NCBI GenBank assembly: GCA_963765705.1
Contig: CAVXXJ010000001.1
Span: 124,001-188,000 of the forward strand
From: Gaiellasilicea sp963765705
Lineage (GTDB): Bacteria > Actinomycetota > Thermoleophilia > Gaiellales > Gaiellaceae
Direction: 5' to 3'
DNA length: 64,000 nt
The notes beneath the pieces are model-generated. The model was not told where the DNA came from. It made no database searches and was given only the letters and a program-made list of their open reading frames with translations. Both the position numbers and the translations under genes were made by a program. Below are positions 17,339 through 25,222 of this stretch, one piece after another. Each line of letters starts with the position of its first letter. Positions within the stretch are counted from its first letter, which is position 1.

Positions 17339-17369
17339 ATCTAACGCAGATCCCATCGTGACATGTCAA
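17339..17369 (-). promoter_or_regulatory. Divergent control region with TGACATGTCA operator
   Basis: The 60-base gap between the FAD-subunit gene (minus) and the FAD-oxidoreductase gene (plus) holds the palindrome TGACATGTCA at 17359-17368. On the minus strand TTGACA (17364-17369) and TTAGAT (17339-17344) with a 19-base spacer form a promoter-like pair, the palindrome covering the -35 element. The arrangement repeats that at 6316-6345. One regulator could thus control the divergent operons and the importer unit together. Spacing is longer than ideal, so the promoter itself is tentative. Confidence 0.5.
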
Positions 17370-17390
17370 TCAGGAGCTAGAGTCGCCCCG

Positions 17391-18995
17391 ATGGCGGGAT
17401 TCGACGCGGTCTTCGTCGGCAGTGGCATCAACTCGCTCGCGGGCGCCGCGCTGCTCGCCAAGGACGGCTGGAAGGTCTGCGTGCTGGAGCGAAACGACTG
17501 GCTCGGCGGCGCGATCAAGACCGTCGAGGGGCTGACCGCGCCGGGCTTCACACACGAGGTCTTCTCCTCCTGGCATCCGCTGTGGGTCGGCTCGCCCGCC
17601 TACGCCGAGCTGAAGCCGGACCTCGACCGGCTCGGGCTCGAGTACCTGAACACCGATCTCCCCACGGCGACCGCGTTTCCGGACGGCTCGAGCGCACACC
17701 TCTCGACCGACGGCGCGGCCAACGTCGCCGAGCTCGGCGAGGCGTGGCAGCGTCAGTTCGACCAGTTCATGGCGGGCGCCGACGTCGCGTTCGGCGTGCT
17801 CGGCACCGAGCTCTGGTCCGGCCAGGGCCTCTCGCTCGGCCGCAAGGCCTACAAGCACTACGGGCGGCGCGGGCTCGTCGAGTTCGCCGGGCACTCGCTG
17901 CTCTCGGCGCGCGACTGGCTCACGGACACGTTCGAACGGGAGCAAGCGCGCGGGCTGCTCGCGCCGTGGGTCCTCCACACCGGCCTCGGCCCCGACCAGG
18001 CGATGTCGGGCTTCATGACCCAGGTGATCGCCTGCGCGCTCCAGCTCGGCGGGATGCCGGTGCCGAAGGGCGGCGGCGTCAAGCTCGTCGAGGGTCTGGC
18101 CGCGATCGTCCGGGAGGCAGGCGGCGAGCTGCGGACGGATGTCGACGTCGAGCGGATCCTCGTCTCGGAGGGACGCGCGAGCGGAGTGCGGCTGGCCGGC
18201 GGCGAGACGATCCCCGCGACGCGGGCGGTGCTCGCCTGCGTCACCCCGACGCAGCTGTACGGTCGCCTGCTCGGCGAGGGCGACGCGCCGCCGCACGTCC
18301 GCGACGCCGCCGCCCGCTTCCGCTACGGGCGCGGCGAGATGCAGATCCACATCGCGATGAACGAGCTGCCGCGGTGGCGCGGCGACGCGCGCCTTGCCCG
18401 CACTCCGCTGCTCCACCTCACCCCCGGTCTCGACGGCGTCTCGAGAGCCGTCAACGAGGCCGACCGCAGCCTGCTCCCGGCCGAGGCGACGATCGCGCTC
18501 GGCCAGCCGATGGCCGTCGATCCCTCGCGCGCTCCCGAGGGCTCGTGGGTGATCTGGGTGCAGCTCCAGGAGCTGCCGCCGACTCCGAAGGGCGACGCCG
18601 CAGGCGAGTTGGACACGTCCGGCGGCTGGACCGAGGAGCTGCGCGAAGCGTACGCCGACCGGATCGTCGAGCGGATCGGCCGCCACATCGAGAACCTCGA
18701 CGCGGCCACGATCGCCCGCGTTGTCATGTCGCCCGCGGACATGGAGGCGGCGAACCCGAACTGGGTCGGCGGCGACATCTACGCCGGCTCGTGCTCCCTC
18801 GACCAGAACCTGCTCTTCCGGCCCACTCCCGCCTCGCCCGGCCACGGAACGCCGGTGGAGCGGCTCTGGCACATCGGCGCGAGCACGCACCCCGGGCCCG
18901 GGCTCGGCGCGGGCTCCGGCTACCTCGCGGCGAAGCAGCTGACGAAGCCGCCGCTCGCCCGCCGGCTGCTGGCAAAGGTGCCCGGCCTGCCGTGA
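17391..18995 (+). CDS. NAD(P)/FAD-dependent oxidoreductase (phytoene desaturase-like)
   Basis: Flavoprotein of the amine-oxidase/phytoene-desaturase superfamily, 534 residues. The dinucleotide motif is GSGINSLAGAALLAKDGWKV near residues 9-28, followed by LERNDWLGGAIKT; the C-terminal FAD motif is GASTHPGPGLGAGSGYLAA. Relatives are found beside catabolic clusters as well as in carotenoid synthesis; no other carotenoid gene is in the window. The ATG at 17391 follows the bidirectional control region directly. Its TGA overlaps the GTG of the next gene. Confidence 0.83.
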   Translation: MAGFDAVFVGSGINSLAGAALLAKDGWKVCVLERNDWLGGAIKTVEGLTAPGFTHEVFSSWHPLWVGSPAYAELKPDLDRLGLEYLNTDLPTATAFPDGSSAHLSTDGAANVAELGEAWQRQFDQFMAGADVAFGVLGTELWSGQGLSLGRKAYKHYGRRGLVEFAGHSLLSARDWLTDTFEREQARGLLAPWVLHTGLGPDQAMSGFMTQVIACALQLGGMPVPKGGGVKLVEGLAAIVREAGGELRTDVDVERILVSEGRASGVRLAGGETIPATRAVLACVTPTQLYGRLLGEGDAPPHVRDAAARFRYGRGEMQIHIAMNELPRWRGDARLARTPLLHLTPGLDGVSRAVNEADRSLLPAEATIALGQPMAVDPSRAPEGSWVIWVQLQELPPTPKGDAAGELDTSGGWTEELREAYADRIVERIGRHIENLDAATIARVVMSPADMEAANPNWVGGDIYAGSCSLDQNLLFRPTPASPGHGTPVERLWHIGASTHPGPGLGAGSGYLAAKQLTKPPLARRLLAKVPGLP

Positions 18996-19801
18996 CGCTG
19001 TCGCTGAGCGAGATCTCGACGGTCGGCGCGACCTTCAGGGATGACCTCCGCGCCTACGCGGCCGCCGGCTTCGACGGAATCGGGATCTGGGAGTCGAAGC
19101 TCGGCGACGAGGCCGCCGACCTGGAGGCGTTCCGCGCGAGCGGCCTGCGCGCGACGAACTGCGTCCCGCTCGTGCCGTCGATCCTCCCCAACACCGTGAT
19201 CGACGGCCCAGAGGACGTCGAGGAGCGTGTCGAGCGCCTCTGTCTCTCGATGCACCGGTTTGCGCAGTTCACGCCGGACTGCGTCCTCTGCCTCACCGGC
19301 GCCGCGGGCGGCCGGGACGAGGAGGAGGCGCGCCGGCTCGTGATCGACGGGCTGCGCCGGATCGCGGCCGCTGCCGAGGACGCTGGGATCCGCCTCGGGG
19401 TCGAGCCGATCCACGCCTCGCTGCGGGACGACCTGACGCTGATCACGACGATCCCGGAGTCACTCGACCTCCTCGACGAGGCCGATCTCCCGCAGGTGGG
19501 GCTGATGGTCGACCTCTGGCACCTCGCCGACACCCCCGAGGTCGAACGTCACCTCACCGAGAACGTCGACCGGATCACCGGCGTGCACGTCGCCGAGTGG
19601 TTCGCGGAGCCGCGCGACGATCGCGCGCTCCCCGGCGAACGCTGCGCGGAGCTGATGCGCGTCCTCCGGGACGCCGGCTGGCAAGGTGCCTGGGACGTGG
19701 AGATCTTTGGCGACCCGGGGCGCGCCGACTCGCTGTGGGCGCTCGATGTCGACGAGGCCGCGACGCGCGCCTACGCTGCGGTCAGCGCCTCCATCGCCTG
19801 A
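18992..19801 (+). CDS. Sugar phosphate isomerase/epimerase family protein (xylose isomerase-like TIM barrel)
   Basis: TIM-barrel protein of the AP-endonuclease-2/xylose-isomerase-like family, 269 residues. Metal-ligand positions are visible as EPIH, MVDLWHL, HVAEW and DVEIFGD. Members include hydroxypyruvate isomerases, myo-inosose dehydratases and tagatose epimerases. The GTG at 18992-18994 overlaps the upstream stop (GTGA). Its 3' end overlaps that of the convergent peptidase gene by 31 bases. Together with the FAD oxidoreductase it forms a two-gene unit divergent from the hydroxylase operon; specific reaction unknown. Confidence 0.78.
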   Translation: MTLSLSEISTVGATFRDDLRAYAAAGFDGIGIWESKLGDEAADLEAFRASGLRATNCVPLVPSILPNTVIDGPEDVEERVERLCLSMHRFAQFTPDCVLCLTGAAGGRDEEEARRLVIDGLRRIAAAAEDAGIRLGVEPIHASLRDDLTLITTIPESLDLLDEADLPQVGLMVDLWHLADTPEVERHLTENVDRITGVHVAEWFAEPRDDRALPGERCAELMRVLRDAGWQGAWDVEIFGDPGRADSLWALDVDEAATRAYAAVSASIA

Positions 19802-21558
19802 ACCCGGCGCTCGATCTCCGAGAACGCCTCCGACCAGATGCCCGGATCGGCGAGGTCGATCCCGAGCTCGGCGAGCTGCTCAGCAGGTGACGCGGAGCCG
19901 CCAAAGGAGAGGAACCGGACGTAGCGGTCGCTGAAGTCCGGCAGCTCGCGCATCCGCGCGTGGGCGGCGAACGCGACGAGGAACGCGAACACGTAGGCAT
20001 AGGTGTAGAAGCGCGTGTCGATGAAGTGAGGAATCCGAGCCCACGTCCAGAGCGGATCCTCGAACTCGTCGACGACTGCGTCACCGTGCAGCTTCCCGAA
20101 CTCCTCGCTCATGATCTCGCCGAGGCGCTCGGGCGTGAGCACGACACCCTCCCCGCGCAACGCGTAGGCGCGCTGCTCGTACCGGACGAACACCGTCTGC
20201 CGGTAGACAGCCCCGATCACCTCGTCGAGCACGGCCGCGTTCAGAGCAAAGCTGACGTCGTCGGAGTCGCGCGCAGCGCTCATGTGGTCGACGAGCAGGA
20301 GCTCGGCGAACGTCGACGGCACCTCCACCAGCGCGAGACCCGTCTCCCACGAGTTCTGAGACTGGACCTGCGAAAGCGTGTAGTGAGCGCCGTGACCCAG
20401 CTCGTGTGCGAGCGTCAACACGTCGGTGAGCTGGTCGGCGTGGTTGACGAACAGGTAGGCGGGTGTCCGGACGCTCACGCCGGCGCAGTAGGCTCCGCCG
20501 TACTTCCCCCGGCGCGGCTCGGCGTCGACCCGGTGCTCGTCGAAGAACTTTCTCGCGACCTCGCGGAGCTCGGGCGAGACCCGTCCGAAGGCGCCGCTCG
20601 CGAGCTCGACCGCTTCGGGCCACAGAATCGGCTCCGGGTCGCCCATCGGCGCTCTGATGTCGGAGAACGAGAGCACCGGGAGCTCCAGGCGCTGCGCCTT
20701 CACGCGCAACCACCGCTGCGCGAGGGGATACGCCGCTTCGACCGCGTCGAGCATCGCCAGGACCTCGCCGGTCTCGAGCTCGTTCTCGAGGTTCGTGCGC
20801 AGCATCGGCTCCGGATAGCCCTGGAGCCGGTCCAGCAGGAGCCGGTCCGCGACGATCGTGTCGTAGCACTGCGCCAGGACGGGCTGCTCCGGCACGACGA
20901 CCTCGCGCAACGCCGCGTTGGCTCGTCCGCGGAGCTCCCGGTCCGGGTAGCCGAGGAACGAAGCGAGCTGGGATACCGTGTGCGGCTCCGACCCGCTGCC
21001 GGAGTCGAAGTCGGTGGTGAGCGTCGAGAGATGACGGTTGAAGAGCGTCTGCCACGCCTTGACCGCGGTCACATCGCGCTCGTTGAGCAGCCGCTCCTCG
21101 GGCTCCGACAGCGTGTAGGGCACGGAACGGCGGAGCTTGCTCAGAGCATGCGCCTCGGCGGCGACCTCCGGCGAGCCGAGCAGGCGGTCGGCCGTGTCGG
21201 CCGGAAGCCCGATCCACGCGAGCTCGAAGGCGCGAATGACGTTGGCGACCTCCGTCAGGCGCGGCTCGAGCCAGGCGCCGAGATCCCGGATCTCCGCGTT
21301 CTCCGAGTCGGTGCTCTCGGCGAGGTAGTGGTAGTACTCGGCCTCCTGGCGCGCGGCACGCAGGTCGCCGAGCTCGGCCAGCGCCTCGGCGAGGGATGCA
21401 CCGTCGAGGTCGGCCAGACGGCCGCCCCAGCGCTCCGCGAAAGACTTCGCGTCCGCTACAGCGCGCTCGGCGTGTGCGCGCGCATCGTCGGGCGAGCCGA
21501 AGAGCCCATCAAGGGACCAACGCACACCGGCGCCGCCGCCGGTCCCGCCCGCAGACAT
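19771..21558 (-). CDS. pepF: M3 family oligoendopeptidase F
   Basis: Cytosolic zinc metallopeptidase that degrades short peptides, 595 residues, normal for the family. The zinc site is in LAHELGHGAHY near residues 387-397, with the third ligand in a following ALVEVPSTFAELL segment. The N-terminal domain begins VRWSLDGLFGSPDDA, as in PepF proteins. It is a stand-alone gene, read from the minus strand and overlapping the convergent isomerase gene at the 3' end. Identity as an M3 peptidase is clear; the pepF symbol rests on overall layout. Confidence 0.88.
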   Translation of the reverse strand: MSAGGTGGGAGVRWSLDGLFGSPDDARAHAERAVADAKSFAERWGGRLADLDGASLAEALAELGDLRAARQEAEYYHYLAESTDSENAEIRDLGAWLEPRLTEVANVIRAFELAWIGLPADTADRLLGSPEVAAEAHALSKLRRSVPYTLSEPEERLLNERDVTAVKAWQTLFNRHLSTLTTDFDSGSGSEPHTVSQLASFLGYPDRELRGRANAALREVVVPEQPVLAQCYDTIVADRLLLDRLQGYPEPMLRTNLENELETGEVLAMLDAVEAAYPLAQRWLRVKAQRLELPVLSFSDIRAPMGDPEPILWPEAVELASGAFGRVSPELREVARKFFDEHRVDAEPRRGKYGGAYCAGVSVRTPAYLFVNHADQLTDVLTLAHELGHGAHYTLSQVQSQNSWETGLALVEVPSTFAELLLVDHMSAARDSDDVSFALNAAVLDEVIGAVYRQTVFVRYEQRAYALRGEGVVLTPERLGEIMSEEFGKLHGDAVVDEFEDPLWTWARIPHFIDTRFYTYAYVFAFLVAFAAHARMRELPDFSDRYVRFLSFGGSASPAEQLAELGIDLADPGIWSEAFSEIERRVQAMEALTAA

Positions 21559-21590
21559 ACCGTGACAATAGTTCGAGAAATCGGCCGCGC

Positions 21591-22691
21591 CTAGAGCGGG
21601 CGGCCGGCGAGGGCGAGCACGTTCGCGACGAAGATCTTCGTCTCGTCGTACAGGCCGCGCTCCCGCACCGCCTTCTCACCCTGGTACCAGGCAGCAAGGG
21701 CGAGCCGCTGGTCGCCGTTGAAGCGCTTCAGCAGATGGCTCAAGAGCGCCATCCCGACCTCGACACCGCCTTCACCCGTCTTCGCGACGGAGTGGCCGAG
21801 CAGCACGGTCTCGACGAACGCCCACGTGTCGGGGATGACCTGCAGCGGGCCCCACGCTCCGACCGACGAGGTGACGTTCGTCTGGAAGCCGGACTCCTGC
21901 CACGCGAGCGCGCGCGCGAGGTTGACGGGGATGCCATAGTGAGCGGCCCAGCGGTCGATGTGGGCGCGAACCGTCGAGCGGCTCAGCTCGACGGCCGGCC
22001 CGCTGACTCTGACACCTGGAAGAACCAGCTTCGCGCCTTCGACGACGAGGTTCACCGATGCGAGGTCGTTCGCCTTCGCCAACGCGGGCACGGTCGTCTT
22101 GTGCTTCTCGGCGATCGCGGTCAGCGTGTCCCCCGGGCGCACCACGTACGAGACCGTGGATGCCGGGGCCGTGGCTTGCGTGAGGACGGGCGCGCGTCGC
22201 CCGTGGCCGAAAGCCGTCAGCGTCGCCGGTCCGGCGAGCCCGTCGACGCCGATACCGCGGGTGCGCTGGAAGCGGACGAGCGACGCCTTCGTCGAGGCGC
22301 CGAAGTGGCCGTCGACGTCGAGCAGGCGCAGATGGCCGGCGCGCGCGAGCAGGAACTGCAGCGACGAGACGTCCCAGCCATACGTCCCCTGACCGAGCAC
22401 TCGCCGCGCCACGAGCGGCCGGCCGAGGGCACCGAGTTGCGCGCGAGTCCTCGGCCCGAGCTCACCCGTCACCGGCAGCCGGGCAGCACGCTGGAACGAG
22501 CGCAATCCCTTGGCCGTCATCGGGCCGGAGAGCCCGTCGATCTTGCCGAAGTACATGCCCTTCGAGCGCAGCGCCACCTGGAGTGCCGCGATCTCGGGAT
22601 CGGGGCCGCCCGCGGCGAGCGCCGAGGGTGCGACGAGCAGGACGGCCACGGCGGCCGTGATCAGGAGACGCAAGCGCACGGGACGGACCAT
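21591..22691 (-). CDS. Peptidoglycan-binding, LysM and lytic-transglycosylase-like cell-wall protein
   Basis: Probable secreted cell-wall hydrolase, 366 residues. In order: an N-terminal signal or anchor helix (LLITAAVAVLLVAPSALAA), two peptidoglycan-binding-1 repeats (near residues 35-75 and 85-150), a LysM repeat beginning VSYVVRPGDTLTAIAEKHK, and a C-terminal transglycosylase-like domain with ALAWQESGFQ and SVGAWGPLQVIPDTW, whose glutamate fits the catalytic residue. The ATG at 22689-22691 has no strong ribosome-binding site; an in-frame TTG at 22707-22709 follows AGGAG too closely. Role in wall remodelling is inferred from the domains. Confidence 0.85.
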   Translation of the reverse strand: MVRPVRLRLLITAAVAVLLVAPSALAAGGPDPEIAALQVALRSKGMYFGKIDGLSGPMTAKGLRSFQRAARLPVTGELGPRTRAQLGALGRPLVARRVLGQGTYGWDVSSLQFLLARAGHLRLLDVDGHFGASTKASLVRFQRTRGIGVDGLAGPATLTAFGHGRRAPVLTQATAPASTVSYVVRPGDTLTAIAEKHKTTVPALAKANDLASVNLVVEGAKLVLPGVRVSGPAVELSRSTVRAHIDRWAAHYGIPVNLARALAWQESGFQTNVTSSVGAWGPLQVIPDTWAFVETVLLGHSVAKTGEGGVEVGMALLSHLLKRFNGDQRLALAAWYQGEKAVRERGLYDETKIFVANVLALAGRPL

Positions 22692-22760
22692 TTGGGGACC
22701 GGGCCGCAAGCTCCTGCATTTCTTTACAAATCGACAACAGAGACGCGCGAACGGCACGAC

Positions 22761-23411
22761 CTAACGCGTTGGCAGGAATTCGAATGACTCGGTGTCTCGG
22801 TACGTGAGCAGGCGGCCGTCCTCGTCCTCGAGTTCCACTCGAACGAAATACCGCCCTGCGGGCGGTGGCTCACCGGCATCGCTGACGATGCACGTCCGTC
22901 CGACGTACTGGTCGCTGTCCGAGCGGGGCGCAAAGTCGAGGCCCTGAGCCGCCCGAAAGCGTCTGAAACCTGGCGAGACGCTGCCGCCGGTTTCTTGACG
23001 GTAGGCGAATCCGGTGAGCGGTAGGCCGCGCGCAGCGTCGTAGAGATTCATCGTCAGACGCTTGCGCACGCTCTCGAACCCCGTGATTCGGACCTGGGCG
23101 TAGACGGAGATGCAGGGCGTGCGAAAGAGGTCGGCGGCGGCATCCTTCTGGTTTCCGAACTGCCGCCTGGTGAAGTTCAGTTGGCGTATCTGCGCGAGGT
23201 ACGAGCCGAGCGTCGCGCCAGGTTCTACCGTGACCTGCGCGATCGCGGCTGACCGTTCGATTGGCTCCGGCTCAGGCTTCAAGCCCGGCACAAAGGTAAA
23301 AAGCAATCCCACGACTGCCGTTGTGAGCGTTACGAGTGCGAGCAGTGCCCCAGCCCCCCGCCCGAGCCATCGTAGGAGCGCTCGGTTACCGTTGGCCTCC
23401 TGGTCAGCCAC
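22761..23411 (-). CDS. Hypothetical protein with N-terminal membrane helix
   Basis: Unrecognised protein of 216 residues. One hydrophobic helix (LLALVTLTTAVVGLLFTFVP) lies near residues 22-45, followed by an extracytoplasmic domain with two cysteines (TPCISV and RTCIVS) and a C-terminal beta-rich part ending in an acidic YFVRVELEDEDGRL segment. Third-position GC is visibly lower than in neighbouring genes and rare codons such as TTA-class and TTT are more common, hinting at foreign origin. It lies just past the 3' end of tRNA-Asn, a common integration position, but no integrase or attachment repeat was seen. Confidence 0.6.
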   Translation of the reverse strand: MADQEANGNRALLRWLGRGAGALLALVTLTTAVVGLLFTFVPGLKPEPEPIERSAAIAQVTVEPGATLGSYLAQIRQLNFTRRQFGNQKDAAADLFRTPCISVYAQVRITGFESVRKRLTMNLYDAARGLPLTGFAYRQETGGSVSPGFRRFRAAQGLDFAPRSDSDQYVGRTCIVSDAGEPPPAGRYFVRVELEDEDGRLLTYRDTESFEFLPTR

Positions 23412-23469
23412 CGCACGCGCACTCTAAGCCGCCCCGTGTCACGTTGGAAGCCGGCAACGCACAACTGAG

Positions 23470-23542
23470 CTCCCGCGGTTGGACTCGAACCAACAACCCT
23501 CCGGTTAACAGCCGGATGCTCTGCCAATTGAGCTACGCGGGA
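23470..23542 (-). tRNA. tRNA-Asn (anticodon GTT)
   Basis: The minus strand folds into a full cloverleaf: acceptor stem TCCCGCG/CGCGGGA, D arm GCTC...GAGC, anticodon stem TCCGG/CCGGA with loop CTGTTAA, and T arm GTTGG TTCGAGT CCAAC. The anticodon GTT is at 23507-23509 (plus-strand aac), which reads asparagine. The 3' CCA is not encoded. A TACAAT box at 23553-23558, about 11 bases before the 5' end, would serve as the -10 element. Confidence 0.96.
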
Positions 23543-23552
23543 AGGCTTGCGG

Positions 23553-23558
23553 ATTGTA
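23553..23558 (-). promoter_or_regulatory. -10 element for tRNA-Asn
   Basis: TACAAT on the minus strand, 11 bases upstream of the mature tRNA. A -35 element would fall on the end of dnaG and is only weakly matched, so the promoter is partial evidence. Confidence 0.4.
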
Positions 23559-23575
23559 GCGGCGTGCAGGGCGGA

Positions 23576-25222
23576 TCAGGCCAGTTCGAGGATCGCGTCC
23601 TTGACCCGCGCGAGCTGGGTCTGCAGCTCCTTCATCTGGTCGAACTCCGCATGCGCGAGCTCCCTGCGCAGCCGGCGCTCGCGTAGGTTCAGGAGCAGCT
23701 CCTTGCCGGTTCGCTCGTCCAGTCCTTCCCGTGCGGCGCGGGCATCCAGCTCGGCCCGGAGCGTGAGCAGGTCGCTCTCGAGCTCCCCGCCCTGGACGAG
23801 ATGCACCCGGAAGCGGCGGTTGAGCTCGGCGTCGAAGTGCTCCGGGGTGAGCTCCGCGAGCAGCTTGACGAGCCCGGGGTAGGCGACGCAGGCGGCGAGC
23901 GCGTTTCGCTCCAGCCGGTCGCCCTTCTCGAGCATCCGTGGGGAGAGCTCCTCGGTGAGCGTGCGAACGCCGCCCTTCGGCGTCAGGCCCGAGAGCGTCT
24001 CCTTCGGCAGGCTGAGCCGCCCCGCCAGCAGCCGCAGCGCGTCCTGCCACTCCGGCGAGTCCTCGTTCCGCTGCAGAATCTCGCGGGCGCGCACGAACGC
24101 CTCCTGGCGGTCGGGAGTCCGGTCGAGCTCGAGTCGGACGCGGTAGACGATGTAGCTCTCCGCCCCACCGAGCCGCGCCTCGAAGCCGGCGGGCGCGTCG
24201 GCAGGGTCCTGTCCCTTGGGCAGCGTCACGACCCGCACGTCGAACCCGAGCGAGGTGGCGAGCTCCATCCCACGCAAGGTCGCCTCCTCCCCGGCCGCGT
24301 CGGAGTCGAAGCAGAGGTAGAGGCGCCGGGTGAGGCGCTGCAGCTCCTTCAGCTGGCGCTCGGTCAGCGCCGTCCCCATGGAGGCGACGACCGGCTCGAA
24401 GCCCGCTTGCCGCAGTGCGATCACGTCGGTGTTGCCTTCAACGACAACACCACGCTCCTGCTTCGCGATCGCCGTCCGGGCCAGGTGGAGCCCGTAGAGG
24501 ATCGCGGACTTGTGGAAGAGCTCACCCTCCGGCGAGTTCACGTACTTGCCCTTCAGCGGGTCGTCGTCGTGCAGCTTGCGCGCCTGGAAGCCGACGATCC
24601 GCCCGCGAGCGTCGGCGAGCGGGAACATCAGGCGCACCGGGAAGTAGTCGTTCCCCCGCGCGTTGGTGAGGCCGGCGCCGCGCAGCTCGTCGCGGGTGAA
24701 CCCCTTCTCCTGCGCCTTGGCAGCGAGGCCGCTTCCCGGTGAGAGCCCGAGCCGGAACTCCCGGCAGACCGGCTCACCGAGCCCGCGGCTCTCGAGGTAG
24801 GCCCGCACAGGCGCGCCGGCCGCCGACTCCCACAGGTACCGCTCGTAGAACGAGGCCGCCTGGTCGAGCACTGCATGGAGCCGGTCGCGCCGCTTGCGCG
24901 ACTCCTCGAGCTGTGGCGAGGTCTCCTCGTACTCGAGCGTGACCCGGAAACGCTCCGCCAGCCACTCGACGGCGCCGGCGAAGTCGAGGCTCTCGGTCTC
25001 ACGGACGAACGTGATCACGTCGCCGCCCTTGCCGCAGCCGAAGCAGTGGTAGAGCTTGTCGGCCGGGTTGACCGAGAAGCTCGGCGTCCGCTCCTCGTGG
25101 AAGGGGCAGCGGCCGGAGTACCGCGCGCCCGCCTTCCGCAAGGAGGTCCGGCCGGAGACGACCTCGACCATGTCGGCCGCGGCCACGACCTCGCGCACAG
25201 AGCTCTCCTTGATCAGCGCCAC
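23576..25222 (-). CDS. dnaG: DNA primase DnaG
   Basis: Replicative primase, 548 residues. The N-terminal CHC2 zinc finger is CPFHEERTPSF...HCFGCGKGGD near residues 39-68; the catalytic core has the Toprim features EGNTDVIALRQAG and DSDAAGEEA. The C-terminal DnaB-interacting domain is present but short, giving a protein somewhat shorter than the 580-640 residues common in the phylum. The start is GTG at 25220-25222 sharing one base with the stop of the dGTPase gene (TAGTG). The order dgt-dnaG is conserved in many actinobacteria. Confidence 0.95.
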   Translation of the reverse strand: MALIKESSVREVVAAADMVEVVSGRTSLRKAGARYSGRCPFHEERTPSFSVNPADKLYHCFGCGKGGDVITFVRETESLDFAGAVEWLAERFRVTLEYEETSPQLEESRKRRDRLHAVLDQAASFYERYLWESAAGAPVRAYLESRGLGEPVCREFRLGLSPGSGLAAKAQEKGFTRDELRGAGLTNARGNDYFPVRLMFPLADARGRIVGFQARKLHDDDPLKGKYVNSPEGELFHKSAILYGLHLARTAIAKQERGVVVEGNTDVIALRQAGFEPVVASMGTALTERQLKELQRLTRRLYLCFDSDAAGEEATLRGMELATSLGFDVRVVTLPKGQDPADAPAGFEARLGGAESYIVYRVRLELDRTPDRQEAFVRAREILQRNEDSPEWQDALRLLAGRLSLPKETLSGLTPKGGVRTLTEELSPRMLEKGDRLERNALAACVAYPGLVKLLAELTPEHFDAELNRRFRVHLVQGGELESDLLTLRAELDARAAREGLDERTGKELLLNLRERRLRRELAHAEFDQMKELQTQLARVKDAILELA

